Shown: in pieces, positions 22,527 to 31,864 of the stretch
Layout of the letters: each line of letters opens with the position of its first letter
Position numbering within the stretch: position 1 is the stretch's first letter
NCBI RefSeq assembly: GCF_002563795.1
Contig: NZ_PDJL01000002.1
Span: 1-64,000, forward strand
Source of the DNA: Vibrio sp. ES.051
GTDB lineage: Bacteria > Pseudomonadota > Gammaproteobacteria > Enterobacterales > Vibrionaceae
Reading direction: 5' to 3'
Length of the DNA: 64,000 nucleotides
Position numbers and translations under genes: made by a program
The notes under the pieces: generated by a model
The model's input: only the letters and a program-made list of their open reading frames with translations
The model's database searches: none
What the model was told of the DNA's origin: nothing

Positions 22527-24293
22527 CTATTTGCCGATCGCTGCTCCTTCTCGACGAGGATCAGCGGCACCTTCTAGCCCATCTTTGGTGATTCGAATCG
22601 CGTGCAACCCCGAGTTGAGATCGCGAATATTGGTTTTCAAGCCAAGCTTATCCAACTCAGGCTGCAAGCGCTCTGCGGCGGTACCTTGCTCAATATCTAA
22701 GGTACCAAAACGGTCGAGTAATCGTGGTTGATTGATCGCTTGTTGAATGTCCATATCCCATTGCGTATGGGCAATGATTGTTTGAGCCACGTAACCAATA
22801 ATGCGACTGCCACCCGGAGAGCCTATCGCCATGTAAGGTTTGTTATCTTTCATCATAATGGTCGGGGCCATTGAAGAACGTGGACGCTTGCCTGGTTCTA
22901 TGCGGTTGGCGATTGGGATTCCGTCATTATGAGTACGGAAAGAAAAATCAGTCAGTTCATTATTAAGTAAGAAACCACGCACCATTAAACGCGAACCAAA
23001 GGCGTTCTCAATGGTGGTGGTCATTGACACCACATTGCCTTGCTTATCGACGATATTGAAATGGCTGGTGGAAGGAAGCTCAATGGACTCGTCCATGCTT
23101 AAATTCATAGCGTGCGACCACGGCGGGTTACCCGCTTCAACCTTGCTTAGTGCTTTACCGACTTGGATGAGCTCTGCTCGCTGTTGGAGGTAGCTTTTGT
23201 CGAGCAAGCCTTGCGTTGGCATCGGCACGTAATCTTGGTCTGCCATGTATTTACCACGGTCAGCAAACGCCAGACGTGATGCATCGGCAAGTACTTGCCA
23301 AGATTTAATGCTGTTAGCCCCCCAGCCTTTGAGATCGTACTGTTCAGTGATCGCCAAAATCTGGCCAATAGTGAGCGCGCCAGAGCTTGGTGGTCCCATG
23401 CCGCAAATGTCATAGCTTTGGTATGCCACACAAACCGCCTCACGTTGTTTGATTTGGTAGGTATCAAAGTCGGGTTGGGCTAATACGCCGGGGTTGCCCG
23501 GCGCGTTTTGTACCGTCTCGATAATGTCTTTGGCGATATCACCCTGATAGAAGGCTTGGGTGCCTTGTTTAGCAATCGCACTCAGCGTTTGCGCGTATTC
23601 AGGGTTTTTTAATAGTGTCCCTGCGGTTTTTGGTGAACCATCCGAGTTAAAGAAATAGGCTTTCGTGACTGGAAAGCGTGATAAACGCTCGGCGTCTTTT
23701 TCTATCAAACTTGCTAGGCGAGGACTGACTTTGAATCCTTGCTCCGCAAGCGAGATAACCGGCTGAATGATCTTTTTCCATTCCAACTTGCCGTATTTCT
23801 GGTGGGTATCCCACAATAGTTTCACGGTGCCTGGTGTTGCGACAGAGCGTCCACCAACCACGGCATCGTAGAACTGCAGTGGCTGCCCTTTATCATCTAA
23901 AAATAGTTTTGGCGTTGCGGCGAGGGGGGCGGTTTCACGCCCGTCGTAAGTGGTCAGTTTTTGTTTTTCGCTATCCCAATACACTAAGAATGCACCGCCG
24001 CCAATACCTGACGACTGAGGCTCGACTAAGCCAAGCATCAATTGCACCGCGACCATGGCATCTATCGCGTTTCCGCCTTGCTCAAGCACGTTTGCACCCG
24101 CTTGGGTCGCCAGTGGGTTTGCAGCGGTAACCATATAATCTTTAGCTTTGACCAGTTGCTTTTGCTCAATGCCAGTGCTGTGCTCTGGTGCGACAGAATC
24201 TGCAGCTTGGTTAGCGAAGGCTTGTCCAGTGAAGGTGAAAGGGAAAGTAAGAAAAAGACCCGAGAGTACGAGTCGGTTAAACGTCCATTGCAT
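22527..24293 (-). CDS. ggt: Gamma-glutamyltransferase (glutathione hydrolase)
   Basis: 588 aa from ATG 24293, chosen because GGAGAG sits five bases upstream. An in-frame ATG seven codons earlier lacks such a site. A signal peptide (FNRLVLSGLFLTFPFTFTG) directs it to the periplasm, where it hydrolyses glutathione and transfers gamma-glutamyl groups. It is an Ntn hydrolase that self-cleaves before the catalytic threonine, here Thr409 in PSTSHFN. DGRETAP, PSSGALTIG and GSPGGSRI motifs bind substrate. It lies convergent to uvrD with the CsrB-like RNA between. Confidence 0.96.
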   Translation of the reverse strand: MQWTFNRLVLSGLFLTFPFTFTGQAFANQAADSVAPEHSTGIEQKQLVKAKDYMVTAANPLATQAGANVLEQGGNAIDAMVAVQLMLGLVEPQSSGIGGGAFLVYWDSEKQKLTTYDGRETAPLAATPKLFLDDKGQPLQFYDAVVGGRSVATPGTVKLLWDTHQKYGKLEWKKIIQPVISLAEQGFKVSPRLASLIEKDAERLSRFPVTKAYFFNSDGSPKTAGTLLKNPEYAQTLSAIAKQGTQAFYQGDIAKDIIETVQNAPGNPGVLAQPDFDTYQIKQREAVCVAYQSYDICGMGPPSSGALTIGQILAITEQYDLKGWGANSIKSWQVLADASRLAFADRGKYMADQDYVPMPTQGLLDKSYLQQRAELIQVGKALSKVEAGNPPWSHAMNLSMDESIELPSTSHFNIVDKQGNVVSMTTTIENAFGSRLMVRGFLLNNELTDFSFRTHNDGIPIANRIEPGKRPRSSMAPTIMMKDNKPYMAIGSPGGSRIIGYVAQTIIAHTQWDMDIQQAINQPRLLDRFGTLDIEQGTAAERLQPELDKLGLKTNIRDLNSGLHAIRITKDGLEGAADPRREGAAIGK

Positions 24294-24403
24294 GATGACT
24301 CTCCATGTTGCCAACTAAGGTTATTCAGCTTGGCAGCCATGGAGATAGTCGTCGAGTTTCTGATTGAAGAAATGTCGAGTGTACAGCCTATAAAATCAGT
24401 ATG

Positions 24404-25063
24404 CTATTCGATAAAAGCACGAACAGTGTGAAGTAAAATGCTACCGCCAACTAAAGTAAAGACCACACCACATAAGCCATCAATGTAGATGCCAGCTTGC
24501 TGCAATCTTGTTTGCAAGCGCTGCGTTGACAGCATCCATGCAAGGCTGGAGAACCAGAACAGCGACAAACCAAACAAAATCACCAGAGCAATCCCTTTGC
24601 CTGTCACGGACATGTCCGCTGGGACGAGGCTTGACATTAAACTCACAAAAAAAACTAAGGCTTTGGGGTTGAGAATATTGGTGGCGAACCCTTTGGTAAA
24701 CGCCTGACGTTTATTACTGATCACAAGGTTATTGGTGTTGCTCGGTTGATCAGAAAGTGGATTTTTGATCATCGCGATCACACTGCGCAGTGCACCGATA
24801 CCCAGATACAGCAGATAACTACCCCCAAGCAATTGTAAGATGGAGTAGAGCACCGGGTGCTGGTGAACCAAATAGCTCACTCCGGTTAGGCTGAATAAAG
24901 AATGCAGCAAAATACCAACAGACAACCCCAGCGCGATGTACAAGCCAGTTTGACGGCCGTGACGGGTCGCATTTTGTACCACAAGCGCAAAGTCGGGACC
25001 CGGGCTCATCAAAGCGATAAAGTGAATGCTGGCGAGCGTCAACAGGATAGTCGATTCATTCAT
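24404..25063 (-). CDS. LysE/RhtB-family amino acid exporter
   Basis: 219 aa from ATG 25063, with about six membrane helices. The family motif SPGPDFALVVQNATRHGRQTG near residues 22-42 and the NPKALVFF segment are clear. Members export lysine, homoserine, threonine or related compounds. The substrate is not evident. It lies 100 nt downstream of an AraC-type regulator in the same orientation, which probably controls it. Confidence 0.92.
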   Translation of the reverse strand: MNESTILLTLASIHFIALMSPGPDFALVVQNATRHGRQTGLYIALGLSVGILLHSLFSLTGVSYLVHQHPVLYSILQLLGGSYLLYLGIGALRSVIAMIKNPLSDQPSNTNNLVISNKRQAFTKGFATNILNPKALVFFVSLMSSLVPADMSVTGKGIALVILFGLSLFWFSSLAWMLSTQRLQTRLQQAGIYIDGLCGVVFTLVGGSILLHTVRAFIE

Positions 25064-25164
25064 AACACATCTCAAAACATAGTGGATATGAGCTATTGTC
25101 GTGATTCTTATTCGGTAGTGCTTGTAAAAAACTAGCAGTACTGAATACCACAGCGTATGAGATA

Positions 25165-25962
25165 TTAGCGTGCCACTTGTGAAGGCGAGACGCCATAGGT
25201 TTGTTTAAACGCTTTACTAAAGTGGGCCTGATCATAAAAACCCACTTGATAGGCGACGTCCGTACCACACCATCCTGCTTGGAGTAGTTTCATTCCTTGC
25301 TCTAATCGCAAGCGAGCAAACCAAGCGTAGGGAGTCATCCCCGTTTGCGCTTTGAAATGGCGTTGAAATTGCGTGGGGCTCAGTTGGCAGAGCTCTGATA
25401 GGGCATCTAAGCGAACCGTTTGGTCGAGATTCGCCATTAAGTAATCTTTTAAGGTATGTAAAGACTGTTTCCCAAGAGGGACCACTTTTTGCCTCGCGAG
25501 TGATCCGTAGCGATCAAAAAGTTGATTAAATCCTTCAAAAGGAAGGCAATCTTTGGTGAGTTGGCTGAGGTTATCGCGGCGAAGAAGAGCATGTAAGTTA
25601 CTAAGTTGTGAAAATATCTGTGGATCGGAGATGATCAATTCATTAAAGCGGATTATTTGACCATTTTGACTAAGATCGGCAAGATCGCTGAGTAGGTGCG
25701 GCTCGATCGCAAATACATTCACTTCATAGCCACTTTCGAGCTTAGAGTGCCCGTCGTGCAGTTCATCTGGCGGCATAATTACGATTTGCCCATGACCCAC
25801 TTGATGGCTACAGCCTTGATATTGGAACTTTTGCGTGCCATGCGTGATTAGACCGAGGTGAAAGTCCAGATGATAGTGCCTTTGAAAAGCAAACTTCTGG
25901 TATTTCGCCTCGATCAGGCTCAGCTGATCATGGTCGGTTGCGTAGTATTGAATCTGTTCCAT
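25165..25962 (-). CDS. AraC-family transcriptional regulator with cupin sensor domain
   Basis: 265 aa from ATG 25962. The frame is open 16 codons further upstream, but that part crosses the rarD terminator. The N-terminal half has an AraC-type cupin pattern (HYHLDFHLGLITHG, MPPDELHDG). The C-terminal half carries two helix-turn-helix motifs, with VRLDALSELCQLSPTQFQRHFKAQTGMTPYAW and DVAYQVGFYDQAHFSKAFKQTYGVSPSQ as signature. It is followed by a LysE-type exporter, an arrangement common for amino-acid-responsive regulator and exporter pairs. Confidence 0.92.
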   Translation of the reverse strand: MEQIQYYATDHDQLSLIEAKYQKFAFQRHYHLDFHLGLITHGTQKFQYQGCSHQVGHGQIVIMPPDELHDGHSKLESGYEVNVFAIEPHLLSDLADLSQNGQIIRFNELIISDPQIFSQLSNLHALLRRDNLSQLTKDCLPFEGFNQLFDRYGSLARQKVVPLGKQSLHTLKDYLMANLDQTVRLDALSELCQLSPTQFQRHFKAQTGMTPYAWFARLRLEQGMKLLQAGWCGTDVAYQVGFYDQAHFSKAFKQTYGVSPSQVAR

Positions 25963-25970
25963 TACATACA

Positions 25971-26001
25971 AAAAAAGCTTGGTCACATTGTGACCAAGCT
26001 T
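25971..26001 (-). terminator. Terminator of rarD
   Basis: A perfect inverted repeat of 13-bp arms (AAGCTTGGTCACA and complement) about one central base. On the minus strand a T-run (TTTTTTTG) follows, so it terminates rarD before the AraC gene. Confidence 0.85.
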
Positions 26002-26036
26002 ATCTGGCAATTTCTAATTTGTCTTGTAAAAAACGA

Positions 26037-26948
26037 TCACTGTGGCTGAACGATTCGGCGTGAGCGACGGTTGTTACGCAGTCCATCAAAGCTAAACACG
26101 ACTAACGCGCTCCAAATAAAGGCGAAGGTGATGGCTTTATCCATGGTAAAGGATTCACCATAAATCAGTACTGCGAGCAAGAACATCAAACTTGGGGCGA
26201 TGTACTGGAAAAAGCCCAGAGTAGATAACTTAAGCTTTGTTGCTGCGCCAGTGAAGCAAAGTAAAGGCAGCGTAGTAATGATGCCTGCCGCAACCAACGA
26301 GCTGTTCAAATGGAGTGGGTTGCTTAGCATGTTCGAAGTTGGTGTCTCGGCAAAAAAGAGCAGGTAAACCGCAGCTATTGGCAACAGTAGTAAGGTTTCG
26401 ATAAATAACCCTGTTTTAGCGTCAACGCTGACTTTTTTGCGCAACAGACCATAAAGTCCAAAGCTCATTGCCAGCGCAATCGCCACGAGGGGTACGGATC
26501 CAAATACAATCAGCTGGACCAACACGCCACAGGCCGCCAGTACGACAGCAAGCCATTGCAGCTTACGTAGTCGCTCTTCGAGGAAGACCATTCCAAGCAA
26601 TACGTTGAGTAGTGGGTTGATGTAATAACCCAAGCTGGCATCGAGCATATGGTTGGAGTTGACCGCCCAGATAAAAATGAGCCAGTTACCACCTATCAGC
26701 ACTGAGCTACAGAGGAGGTAAGCGATTTTCGTTTTGTCTTTGACAATGTGGTAAGCCGAGCGCCAATGACGACCAAAATGGAGAAGGGCGGCGAGCAAAA
26801 AGAAAGACCAAATCACACGATGACTCAAGATCTCTAAAGGAGACACTTGTGCGATGGACTTAAAGTACATTGGCGCGATGCCCCACATGGTGTAAGCCCC
26901 AATAGCAAGCAGAGTGCCTTGCCGTGCACGTTGTTGTTCTGGTGTCAT
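26037..26948 (-). CDS. rarD: RarD-type EamA transporter
   Basis: 303 aa with ten predicted membrane helices in two EamA repeats. The N-terminus GTLLAIGAYTMWGIAPMYFK and EILSHRVIWSF, together with GYYINPLLNVLLGMVFLEERL, are characteristic of RarD proteins, named after a chloramphenicol-sensitivity locus. The transported compound is unknown. It has its own terminator and is divergent from recQ. Confidence 0.93.
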   Translation of the reverse strand: MTPEQQRARQGTLLAIGAYTMWGIAPMYFKSIAQVSPLEILSHRVIWSFFLLAALLHFGRHWRSAYHIVKDKTKIAYLLCSSVLIGGNWLIFIWAVNSNHMLDASLGYYINPLLNVLLGMVFLEERLRKLQWLAVVLAACGVLVQLIVFGSVPLVAIALAMSFGLYGLLRKKVSVDAKTGLFIETLLLLPIAAVYLLFFAETPTSNMLSNPLHLNSSLVAAGIITTLPLLCFTGAATKLKLSTLGFFQYIAPSLMFLLAVLIYGESFTMDKAITFAFIWSALVVFSFDGLRNNRRSRRIVQPQ

Positions 26949-27123
26949 GAATTGTCACCTAATTGTGTGTTTATAGAGCAGAAAAGGAGTATACGAGCCG
27001 CACTGGGAAACACCTAGTAATTTGCGGTTTTATTCGCCACGAAACCCCATTACAATGTGCCCTCACTTTGTGTGCCGGTGGCATGCAAAAGCATTTCTAT
27101 AATCACTCAATCTGAGATTATCC

Positions 27124-28959
27124 ATGACCTCGACCTTGTTAGCCGAACCATCAGATATCCCTGTAACGCCCCGACGTGTGTTGGAGGAAGTGTTCGGTTA
27201 TCAGACCTTTCGTGACGGCCAACAAGAAGTCATTGACGCGGCTATCGAAGGCAAGGACAGCTTAGTCATCATGCCAACGGGAGGCGGTAAGTCTCTCTGT
27301 TACCAAATTCCTGCTTTGGTGCTACCTGGGATCACCTTGGTCATCTCACCGTTAATTTCGCTGATGAAAGACCAAGTTGATCAGCTCAAAGCGAACGGTG
27401 TGGCGGCGGAGTGTGTCAACTCGACGATGAGCAGAGAGGAGCTGTTAAGTGTGTATAACCGTATGCATTCTGGGCAGCTTAAATTGGTGTATGTCTCACC
27501 TGAACGTGTCTTAATGCGTGACTTTATCGAGCGTTTAGAGAACCTTGCGTTGTCGATGATTGCGGTGGATGAAGCGCACTGCATTTCACAATGGGGACAC
27601 GATTTTCGTCCAGAATACGCGGCATTGGGTCAGCTGAAACAGAATTTCTCACATGTGCCATTCATGGCGTTAACGGCAACGGCGGATGACGCGACGCGTC
27701 GAGATATCCTAGAGCGCTTACGTTTGCATGAGCCTCAGATTTATTTGGGCAGTTTTGATCGCCCCAATATCCGCTATACCTTGGTTGAAAAACATAAACC
27801 GGTTTCGCAAATCATTCGCTACCTTGCCACCCAAAAAGGGAGCTGCGGTATTATCTATTGTGGTAGCCGAAAGAAAGTCGAAATGGTGACCGAGAAATTA
27901 TGTAATAACCATATACGTGCAGCAGGTTATCACGCGGGAATGGAGACAGATGAACGTGCGTATGTTCAGGAAGCGTTCCAGCGTGACGATATTCAAATTG
28001 TGGTGGCGACCGTCGCTTTTGGCATGGGGATCAATAAACCAAACGTACGTTTTGTGGTGCACTTTGATATCCCACGCAATATCGAATCCTACTATCAGGA
28101 GACAGGCCGAGCAGGGCGAGATGGTTTGCCAGCCGAAGCAATGATGTTGTACGACCCAGCCGATATCAGTTGGTTGCGCCGCATGTTAGATGAAAAAAAC
28201 GAAGGTCCGCAAAAGCAGGTAGAAAGCCACAAACTGCAAGCCATGAGCGCCTTTGCCGAAGCGCAAACTTGTCGTCGCCAAGTGTTACTCAATTACTTTG
28301 GCGAGTATCGCGAGAAGCCTTGTGGTAATTGCGATATCTGCCTTGATCCACCAAAACATTTTAATGCGACCGAAGAAGCACGCAAGGCATTGTCTTGTGT
28401 TTATCGCGTTAACCAAAGCTTTGGTATGACCTATGTGGTCGAAGTGTTGCGTGGTATGCATAACATTCGCGTACGTGAGCATGGCCACGATAAAATTTCG
28501 ACCTACGGTATTGGTCGCGATCATAGTCATGATTATTGGGTCAGTATTTTCCGTCAACTGATTCATAAAGGGTTACTGTTTCAAAACATAACCCGTAACT
28601 CGACGTTGCAATTGACGGAAGAAGCACGTCCGTTATTGCGTGGCGATGTGGCGTTAGAGCTCGCGGTGCCGCGTCTCGATACGGCTGCAAGGGCGGCGAA
28701 GTCGGATAAACTCACCAGCAAGAATTACGATAAAAAACTGTTTGCTAAACTACGTAAGCTGCGTAAATCGATTGCTGATGAAGATGGCTTACCACCGTAT
28801 GTCGTGTTCAGTGATGCGACGTTGATTGATATGGCAGAAATATTGCCGACGTCATACGGTGAAATGCTTGCGGTCAGCGGCGTGGGTCAACGTAAGTTAG
28901 AGAAATATGCCGATCCATTCTTAGATCTGGTTCAAGAACACATTACCCACCAAGGATAA
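27124..28959 (+). CDS. recQ: ATP-dependent DNA helicase RecQ
   Basis: A 611-aa superfamily 2 3'-5' helicase acting in the RecF pathway and in fork repair. It has the helicase core with Walker A TGGGKS (residues ~52-57), DEAHCISQWGHDFRP (motif II plus the aromatic-rich loop), TATAD (III) and QETGRAGRDG (VI). The zinc-binding RQC region has four Cys (CRRQVLLNYFGE, CGNCDIC). The HRDC domain at the end contains LPTSYGEMLAVSGVGQRKLEKY. Length equals E. coli RecQ (609-611 aa). Confidence 0.97.
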   Translation: MTSTLLAEPSDIPVTPRRVLEEVFGYQTFRDGQQEVIDAAIEGKDSLVIMPTGGGKSLCYQIPALVLPGITLVISPLISLMKDQVDQLKANGVAAECVNSTMSREELLSVYNRMHSGQLKLVYVSPERVLMRDFIERLENLALSMIAVDEAHCISQWGHDFRPEYAALGQLKQNFSHVPFMALTATADDATRRDILERLRLHEPQIYLGSFDRPNIRYTLVEKHKPVSQIIRYLATQKGSCGIIYCGSRKKVEMVTEKLCNNHIRAAGYHAGMETDERAYVQEAFQRDDIQIVVATVAFGMGINKPNVRFVVHFDIPRNIESYYQETGRAGRDGLPAEAMMLYDPADISWLRRMLDEKNEGPQKQVESHKLQAMSAFAEAQTCRRQVLLNYFGEYREKPCGNCDICLDPPKHFNATEEARKALSCVYRVNQSFGMTYVVEVLRGMHNIRVREHGHDKISTYGIGRDHSHDYWVSIFRQLIHKGLLFQNITRNSTLQLTEEARPLLRGDVALELAVPRLDTAARAAKSDKLTSKNYDKKLFAKLRKLRKSIADEDGLPPYVVFSDATLIDMAEILPTSYGEMLAVSGVGQRKLEKYADPFLDLVQEHITHQG

Positions 28960-28968
28960 GAGACCAAA

Positions 28969-29274
28969 ATGCAAAAGGAATTTGGCTTAGTAGAATACAT
29001 AGCCGAAGAAGGGCGCTTAATTATTGCCGCGCCAAGCTTCGATCTCGATACGTTTCCGACGTTAGGTGAATATCTCGTTAAGTTACTGTCTGCTTCTGTG
29101 GTGGAAAAGCAGTGGGATGCAGATGTTCATTCATGGTTGATTGACTTTGAAGGTTGCCGCTTATTTATGAAAGCGGAGCACTACAGTGAAGCGATTTGGT
29201 TTGAAACTCTCACGATTGAAGAGAGTAAGGAAGAGCTTGATTATCTCGCCGGATTATTTCAACGCGGGTTCTAA
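28969..29274 (+). CDS. DUF3630 family protein
   Basis: 101 aa, acidic, soluble, no signal peptide. The pattern FEGCRLFMKAEHYSEAIWFE with a following EELDYLAGLF helix fits the uncharacterised DUF3630 family found in Vibrionaceae and relatives. It starts 9 nt after recQ and is probably co-transcribed with it. I know of no assigned function. Confidence 0.82.
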   Translation: MQKEFGLVEYIAEEGRLIIAAPSFDLDTFPTLGEYLVKLLSASVVEKQWDADVHSWLIDFEGCRLFMKAEHYSEAIWFETLTIEESKEELDYLAGLFQRGF

Positions 29275-29300
29275 GTTCTACATTGGCAGCGATCTCTTAA

Positions 29301-29329
29301 GGGGTGTTCCACATGAAACACTCCTTTTT
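29301..29329 (+). terminator. Terminator after the recQ operon, resembling parS
   Basis: Stem GGGGTGTT/AACACTCC followed by TTTTTA. The central TGTTCCACATGAAACA matches parS at 14 of 16 positions. The terminator role is well supported. Any ParB binding is doubtful. Confidence 0.75.
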
Positions 29330-29472
29330 ATGCTCAAACGTTTGCGTGAAACAGATGGCTTGCAGAGCAAAGTGGTTAATGTATAATCGCCCACCGCTTT
29401 GCTCTGAATGAGCGTAGCCAGCTTATTTTTCATTTACATTGTTGGTAAGAGTCGCTTTGATTAAGCACTCAA

Positions 29473-29508
29473 TTTGGGTTCCCTCGCCCCCAAACCAAAC
29501 TAAAAAGG
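29473..29508 (+). promoter_or_regulatory. preQ1-I-type riboswitch overlapping the yhhQ Shine-Dalgarno site
   Basis: Stem TTTGGG/CCCAAA encloses a TTCCCTCGCC loop and is followed by an A-rich tail CCAAACTAAAAAGG. This order (GG-TTC core, pyrimidine-rich loop, AAACTAA, terminal GG) matches the compact preQ1-I H-type pseudoknot. The terminal AAGG is also the ribosome-binding site, six bases before the yhhQ ATG, so ligand binding would hide it. The assignment rests on motif order and on the downstream gene. Confidence 0.75.
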
Positions 29509-29514
29509 TATCGC

Positions 29515-30183
29515 ATGAGTCACTTTACCCCTGCGCAGCAGCGCAACGCCCTTATTTATCTGGTTCTATTCCACCTAGCCATTATTGCATCCAGCAATTA
29601 TCTCGTTCAGCTACCGTTTACCATTTTTGGCTTGCATACCACTTGGGGAGCATTCACGTTCCCATTTATTTTCTTAGCGACTGATTTAACGGTACGTATT
29701 TTCGGTGCACCGTTAGCACGTAAGATTATCTTTTTAGTGATGTTGCCAGCCTTGGCGGTCTCTTACTTTCTCTCGGTCGTCTTTTTCGAAGGTCAATTTC
29801 AAGGCTTCAACCACCTCGGAGAATTTAATTTGTTCGTGGCTCGAATTGCGATTGCGAGCTTTATGGCTTACTTGTTTGGGCAAATTCTGGATGTGCACGT
29901 GTTTAACCGCTTGCGCCAAATGAAACAATGGTGGATAGCCCCGACATGTTCAACTCTGTTTGGTAACGCACTTGATACTATGGCATTCTTTGCGATTGCC
30001 TTCTACCAAAGTCCAGACCCATTTATGGCAGAACACTGGACGGAAATTGCGCTGGTGGATTACGGCTTTAAACTGGTGATCAGTCTTGGTTTGTTTGTGC
30101 CGATGTACGGCGTGTTATTGAATTATCTCATTAAAAAGCTGACCGCAGTGAACCCTAACTTTAAAGTCACTACGGCGTCTTAG
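29515..30183 (+). CDS. yhhQ: Queuosine-precursor transporter YhhQ
   Basis: 222 aa with about six membrane helices, COG1738/QPTR family. These inner-membrane proteins import 7-cyano-7-deazaguanine (preQ0) or preQ1 for queuosine modification of tRNA. Supporting features are the FTFPFIFLATDLTVRIFGAPLAR segment and the charged DVHVFNRLRQMKQWWIAP loop, plus a preQ1-like aptamer directly in front. It stands alone and has a strong terminator. Confidence 0.9.
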   Translation: MSHFTPAQQRNALIYLVLFHLAIIASSNYLVQLPFTIFGLHTTWGAFTFPFIFLATDLTVRIFGAPLARKIIFLVMLPALAVSYFLSVVFFEGQFQGFNHLGEFNLFVARIAIASFMAYLFGQILDVHVFNRLRQMKQWWIAPTCSTLFGNALDTMAFFAIAFYQSPDPFMAEHWTEIALVDYGFKLVISLGLFVPMYGVLLNYLIKKLTAVNPNFKVTTAS

Positions 30184-30202
30184 TGTTAGGTATTGACTAA
30201 TA

Positions 30203-30237
30203 ACAACAAAGCCGCTTGTTTATAGCGGCTTTGTTGT
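30203..30237 (+). terminator. Intrinsic terminator after yhhQ
   Basis: Long stem ACAACAAAGCCGCT/AGCGGCTTTGTTGT with loop TGTTTAT. It can act in both directions and also lies beyond the end of gppA. Confidence 0.85.
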
Positions 30238-30351
30238 ATTTGAAGGAATGCACAGCGAAGTGAGTATAGAGAACATCGGTACCCAACAGCGACAATAAGA
30301 GTCGAAGTGATTAAAAAGGCGCTAAGGAGGCTTTTATTTTGATGGTTATCA

Positions 30352-31845
30352 TTAATCAGCGGTGATCGTTAATGGCCAGCCAATGTCGGTTTGACGGTTG
30401 GACTCAATGTCCAACTCAGCCGCTGTCAGTGGGTTTGCGGTGAGCCACTGCGCATCAATGTTTAATGTCAGGTTGTCATCTTTTGCCGTGAGCGTAACGT
30501 TAGGTTCCAAGCTTGGGTTGCGACGATGAGTCAACAATACCGCCAGCCGCAACAAACGTAGTACGCGTTTTGCACTGGTACCTGACAGGGCGTGCTGCTC
30601 TGGCAACGATGTTAATTGTTCGCGATAACGACGAGTGATCTCGCCAAGAAAGAATTTTTGCGCGCGAGTATAGCCAGGTAAATCGAGGTTCTGGAGTAAG
30701 TAAGCGCTGTGCTCACCACCTTTTTTGAAGTCGATAGTTAAACCTATCTCGTGTAACTTGGCCGCGGTTTCCAGAAGAACTCTACCCTGCGGTTCTGTTA
30801 TCCAGGCATCCCCCCCGGCTTGTTCAAGCAGCTTATGTGCAAGTGCCGCCACTTGTTCACCATATTGGCAATCGAGTTGATAGCGGCTTTGCACACTACT
30901 TATAGTACGGACACGGATGTCGTTCTGACGCAGTTCGTCAACCATCTCGTAGACCAAGCCTTCACGCAGAGCGCCACCGGCTAGCGTCATTGTATCGATT
31001 TCGAGCAGTTCAAAAATGGCGATCAAAATCGAGAGACCACTTGGGAAGACTAGGGCGCGTTCAAGCGTTAAGCCCTCTATATCTAATTCTTCTAAATGAT
31101 CGGCGAGCATGGCTTGCTTTTGCAGACGCTTAAGTTTGGCGTGAGTAATCACTTCATCCATACCTTGCACCAGCATTATTTCTTGTAGTGCTTGAACGGT
31201 ACCAGAGGCACCCACACAAATATCCCAACCTAAGTCTGTATACTGTTCCAGAATAGGCGTGATGGTTTGTTTAGCACCTTGAATCGCTGCATCGAAGTTA
31301 CGAGCACTCAATTGACGATCTTTAAAAAAGTTTTCCAACCAAGTAACACACCCCATTTTCAAACTGGTTAAGGCTTTGGCTTCGAAACCTTCACCAATGA
31401 TCAACTCAGTGCTTGCACCACCAATATCGACGACCAAGCGACGGCCACAACCACCAGAAGTGTGGGCGACGCCTTTATAGATAGTGGCCGCTTCTTCTTC
31501 TCCAGAGATGACCTCGATTGGCTGGCCAAGGATCTGGTTCGCCTTTTCAAGAAATACATCCACGTTGGTCGCGGTTCGCAATGTTGCCGTCCCGACAATG
31601 TGAATGTTTTGCTTAGGAATATCCTGCAATCGTTCTGCAAATAGACTTAAGCAGTCCCATCCTCGCTGCATCGCTTCTAGGCTAAGCGAATTATGTTCAT
31701 CTAAGCCTGCCGCTAGACGAACTTTGCGCTTAATTTTAGCCATGGTTTGAACGCTGCTATCGATGTGACGCACAACGAGCATGTGAAAGCTGTTCGACCC
31801 AAGGTCGATGGCGGCGTATAGCGGCGATGATCCTGCTTGACTCAT
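30352..31845 (-). CDS. gppA: Guanosine-5'-triphosphate,3'-diphosphate pyrophosphatase / exopolyphosphatase GppA
   Basis: 497 aa from ATG 31845. The frame runs open further upstream into rhlB, but family homology starts at [23 protein letters not shown]. The Ppx/GppA ASKHA-fold motifs are seen: DLGSNSF near residue 14, [12 protein letters not shown], and the [14 protein letters not shown] phosphate-binding loop. The enzyme converts pppGpp to ppGpp and can degrade polyphosphate. It is 19 nt downstream of rhlB, as in many gammaproteobacteria. Confidence 0.95.
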   Translation of the reverse strand: MSQAGSSPLYAAIDLGSNSFHMLVVRHIDSSVQTMAKIKRKVRLAAGLDEHNSLSLEAMQRGWDCLSLFAERLQDIPKQNIHIVGTATLRTATNVDVFLEKANQILGQPIEVISGEEEAATIYKGVAHTSGGCGRRLVVDIGGASTELIIGEGFEAKALTSLKMGCVTWLENFFKDRQLSARNFDAAIQGAKQTITPILEQYTDLGWDICVGASGTVQALQEIMLVQGMDEVITHAKLKRLQKQAMLADHLEELDIEGLTLERALVFPSGLSILIAIFELLEIDTMTLAGGALREGLVYEMVDELRQNDIRVRTISSVQSRYQLDCQYGEQVAALAHKLLEQAGGDAWITEPQGRVLLETAAKLHEIGLTIDFKKGGEHSAYLLQNLDLPGYTRAQKFFLGEITRRYREQLTSLPEQHALSGTSAKRVLRLLRLAVLLTHRRNPSLEPNVTLTAKDDNLTLNIDAQWLTANPLTAAELDIESNRQTDIGWPLTITAD

Positions 31846-31864
31846 AAACGACTTCAGTTTCCTT

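Noticed and set aside
22217..22731. Plus-strand frames of 124 and 95 codons between uvrD and ggt
   Set aside because: They lie antisense to the CsrB-like RNA and ggt and show no protein-like composition. The GGA-motif RNA explains most of the region.
25975..26001. Perfect 27-nt palindrome upstream of the AraC gene, considered as an operator
   Set aside because: A T-run on the minus strand directly after rarD makes it a standard terminator. An operator role is not needed.
29439..29684. Frame of 81 codons overlapping the yhhQ start
   Set aside because: Out of frame with yhhQ and covering the riboswitch. No family features.
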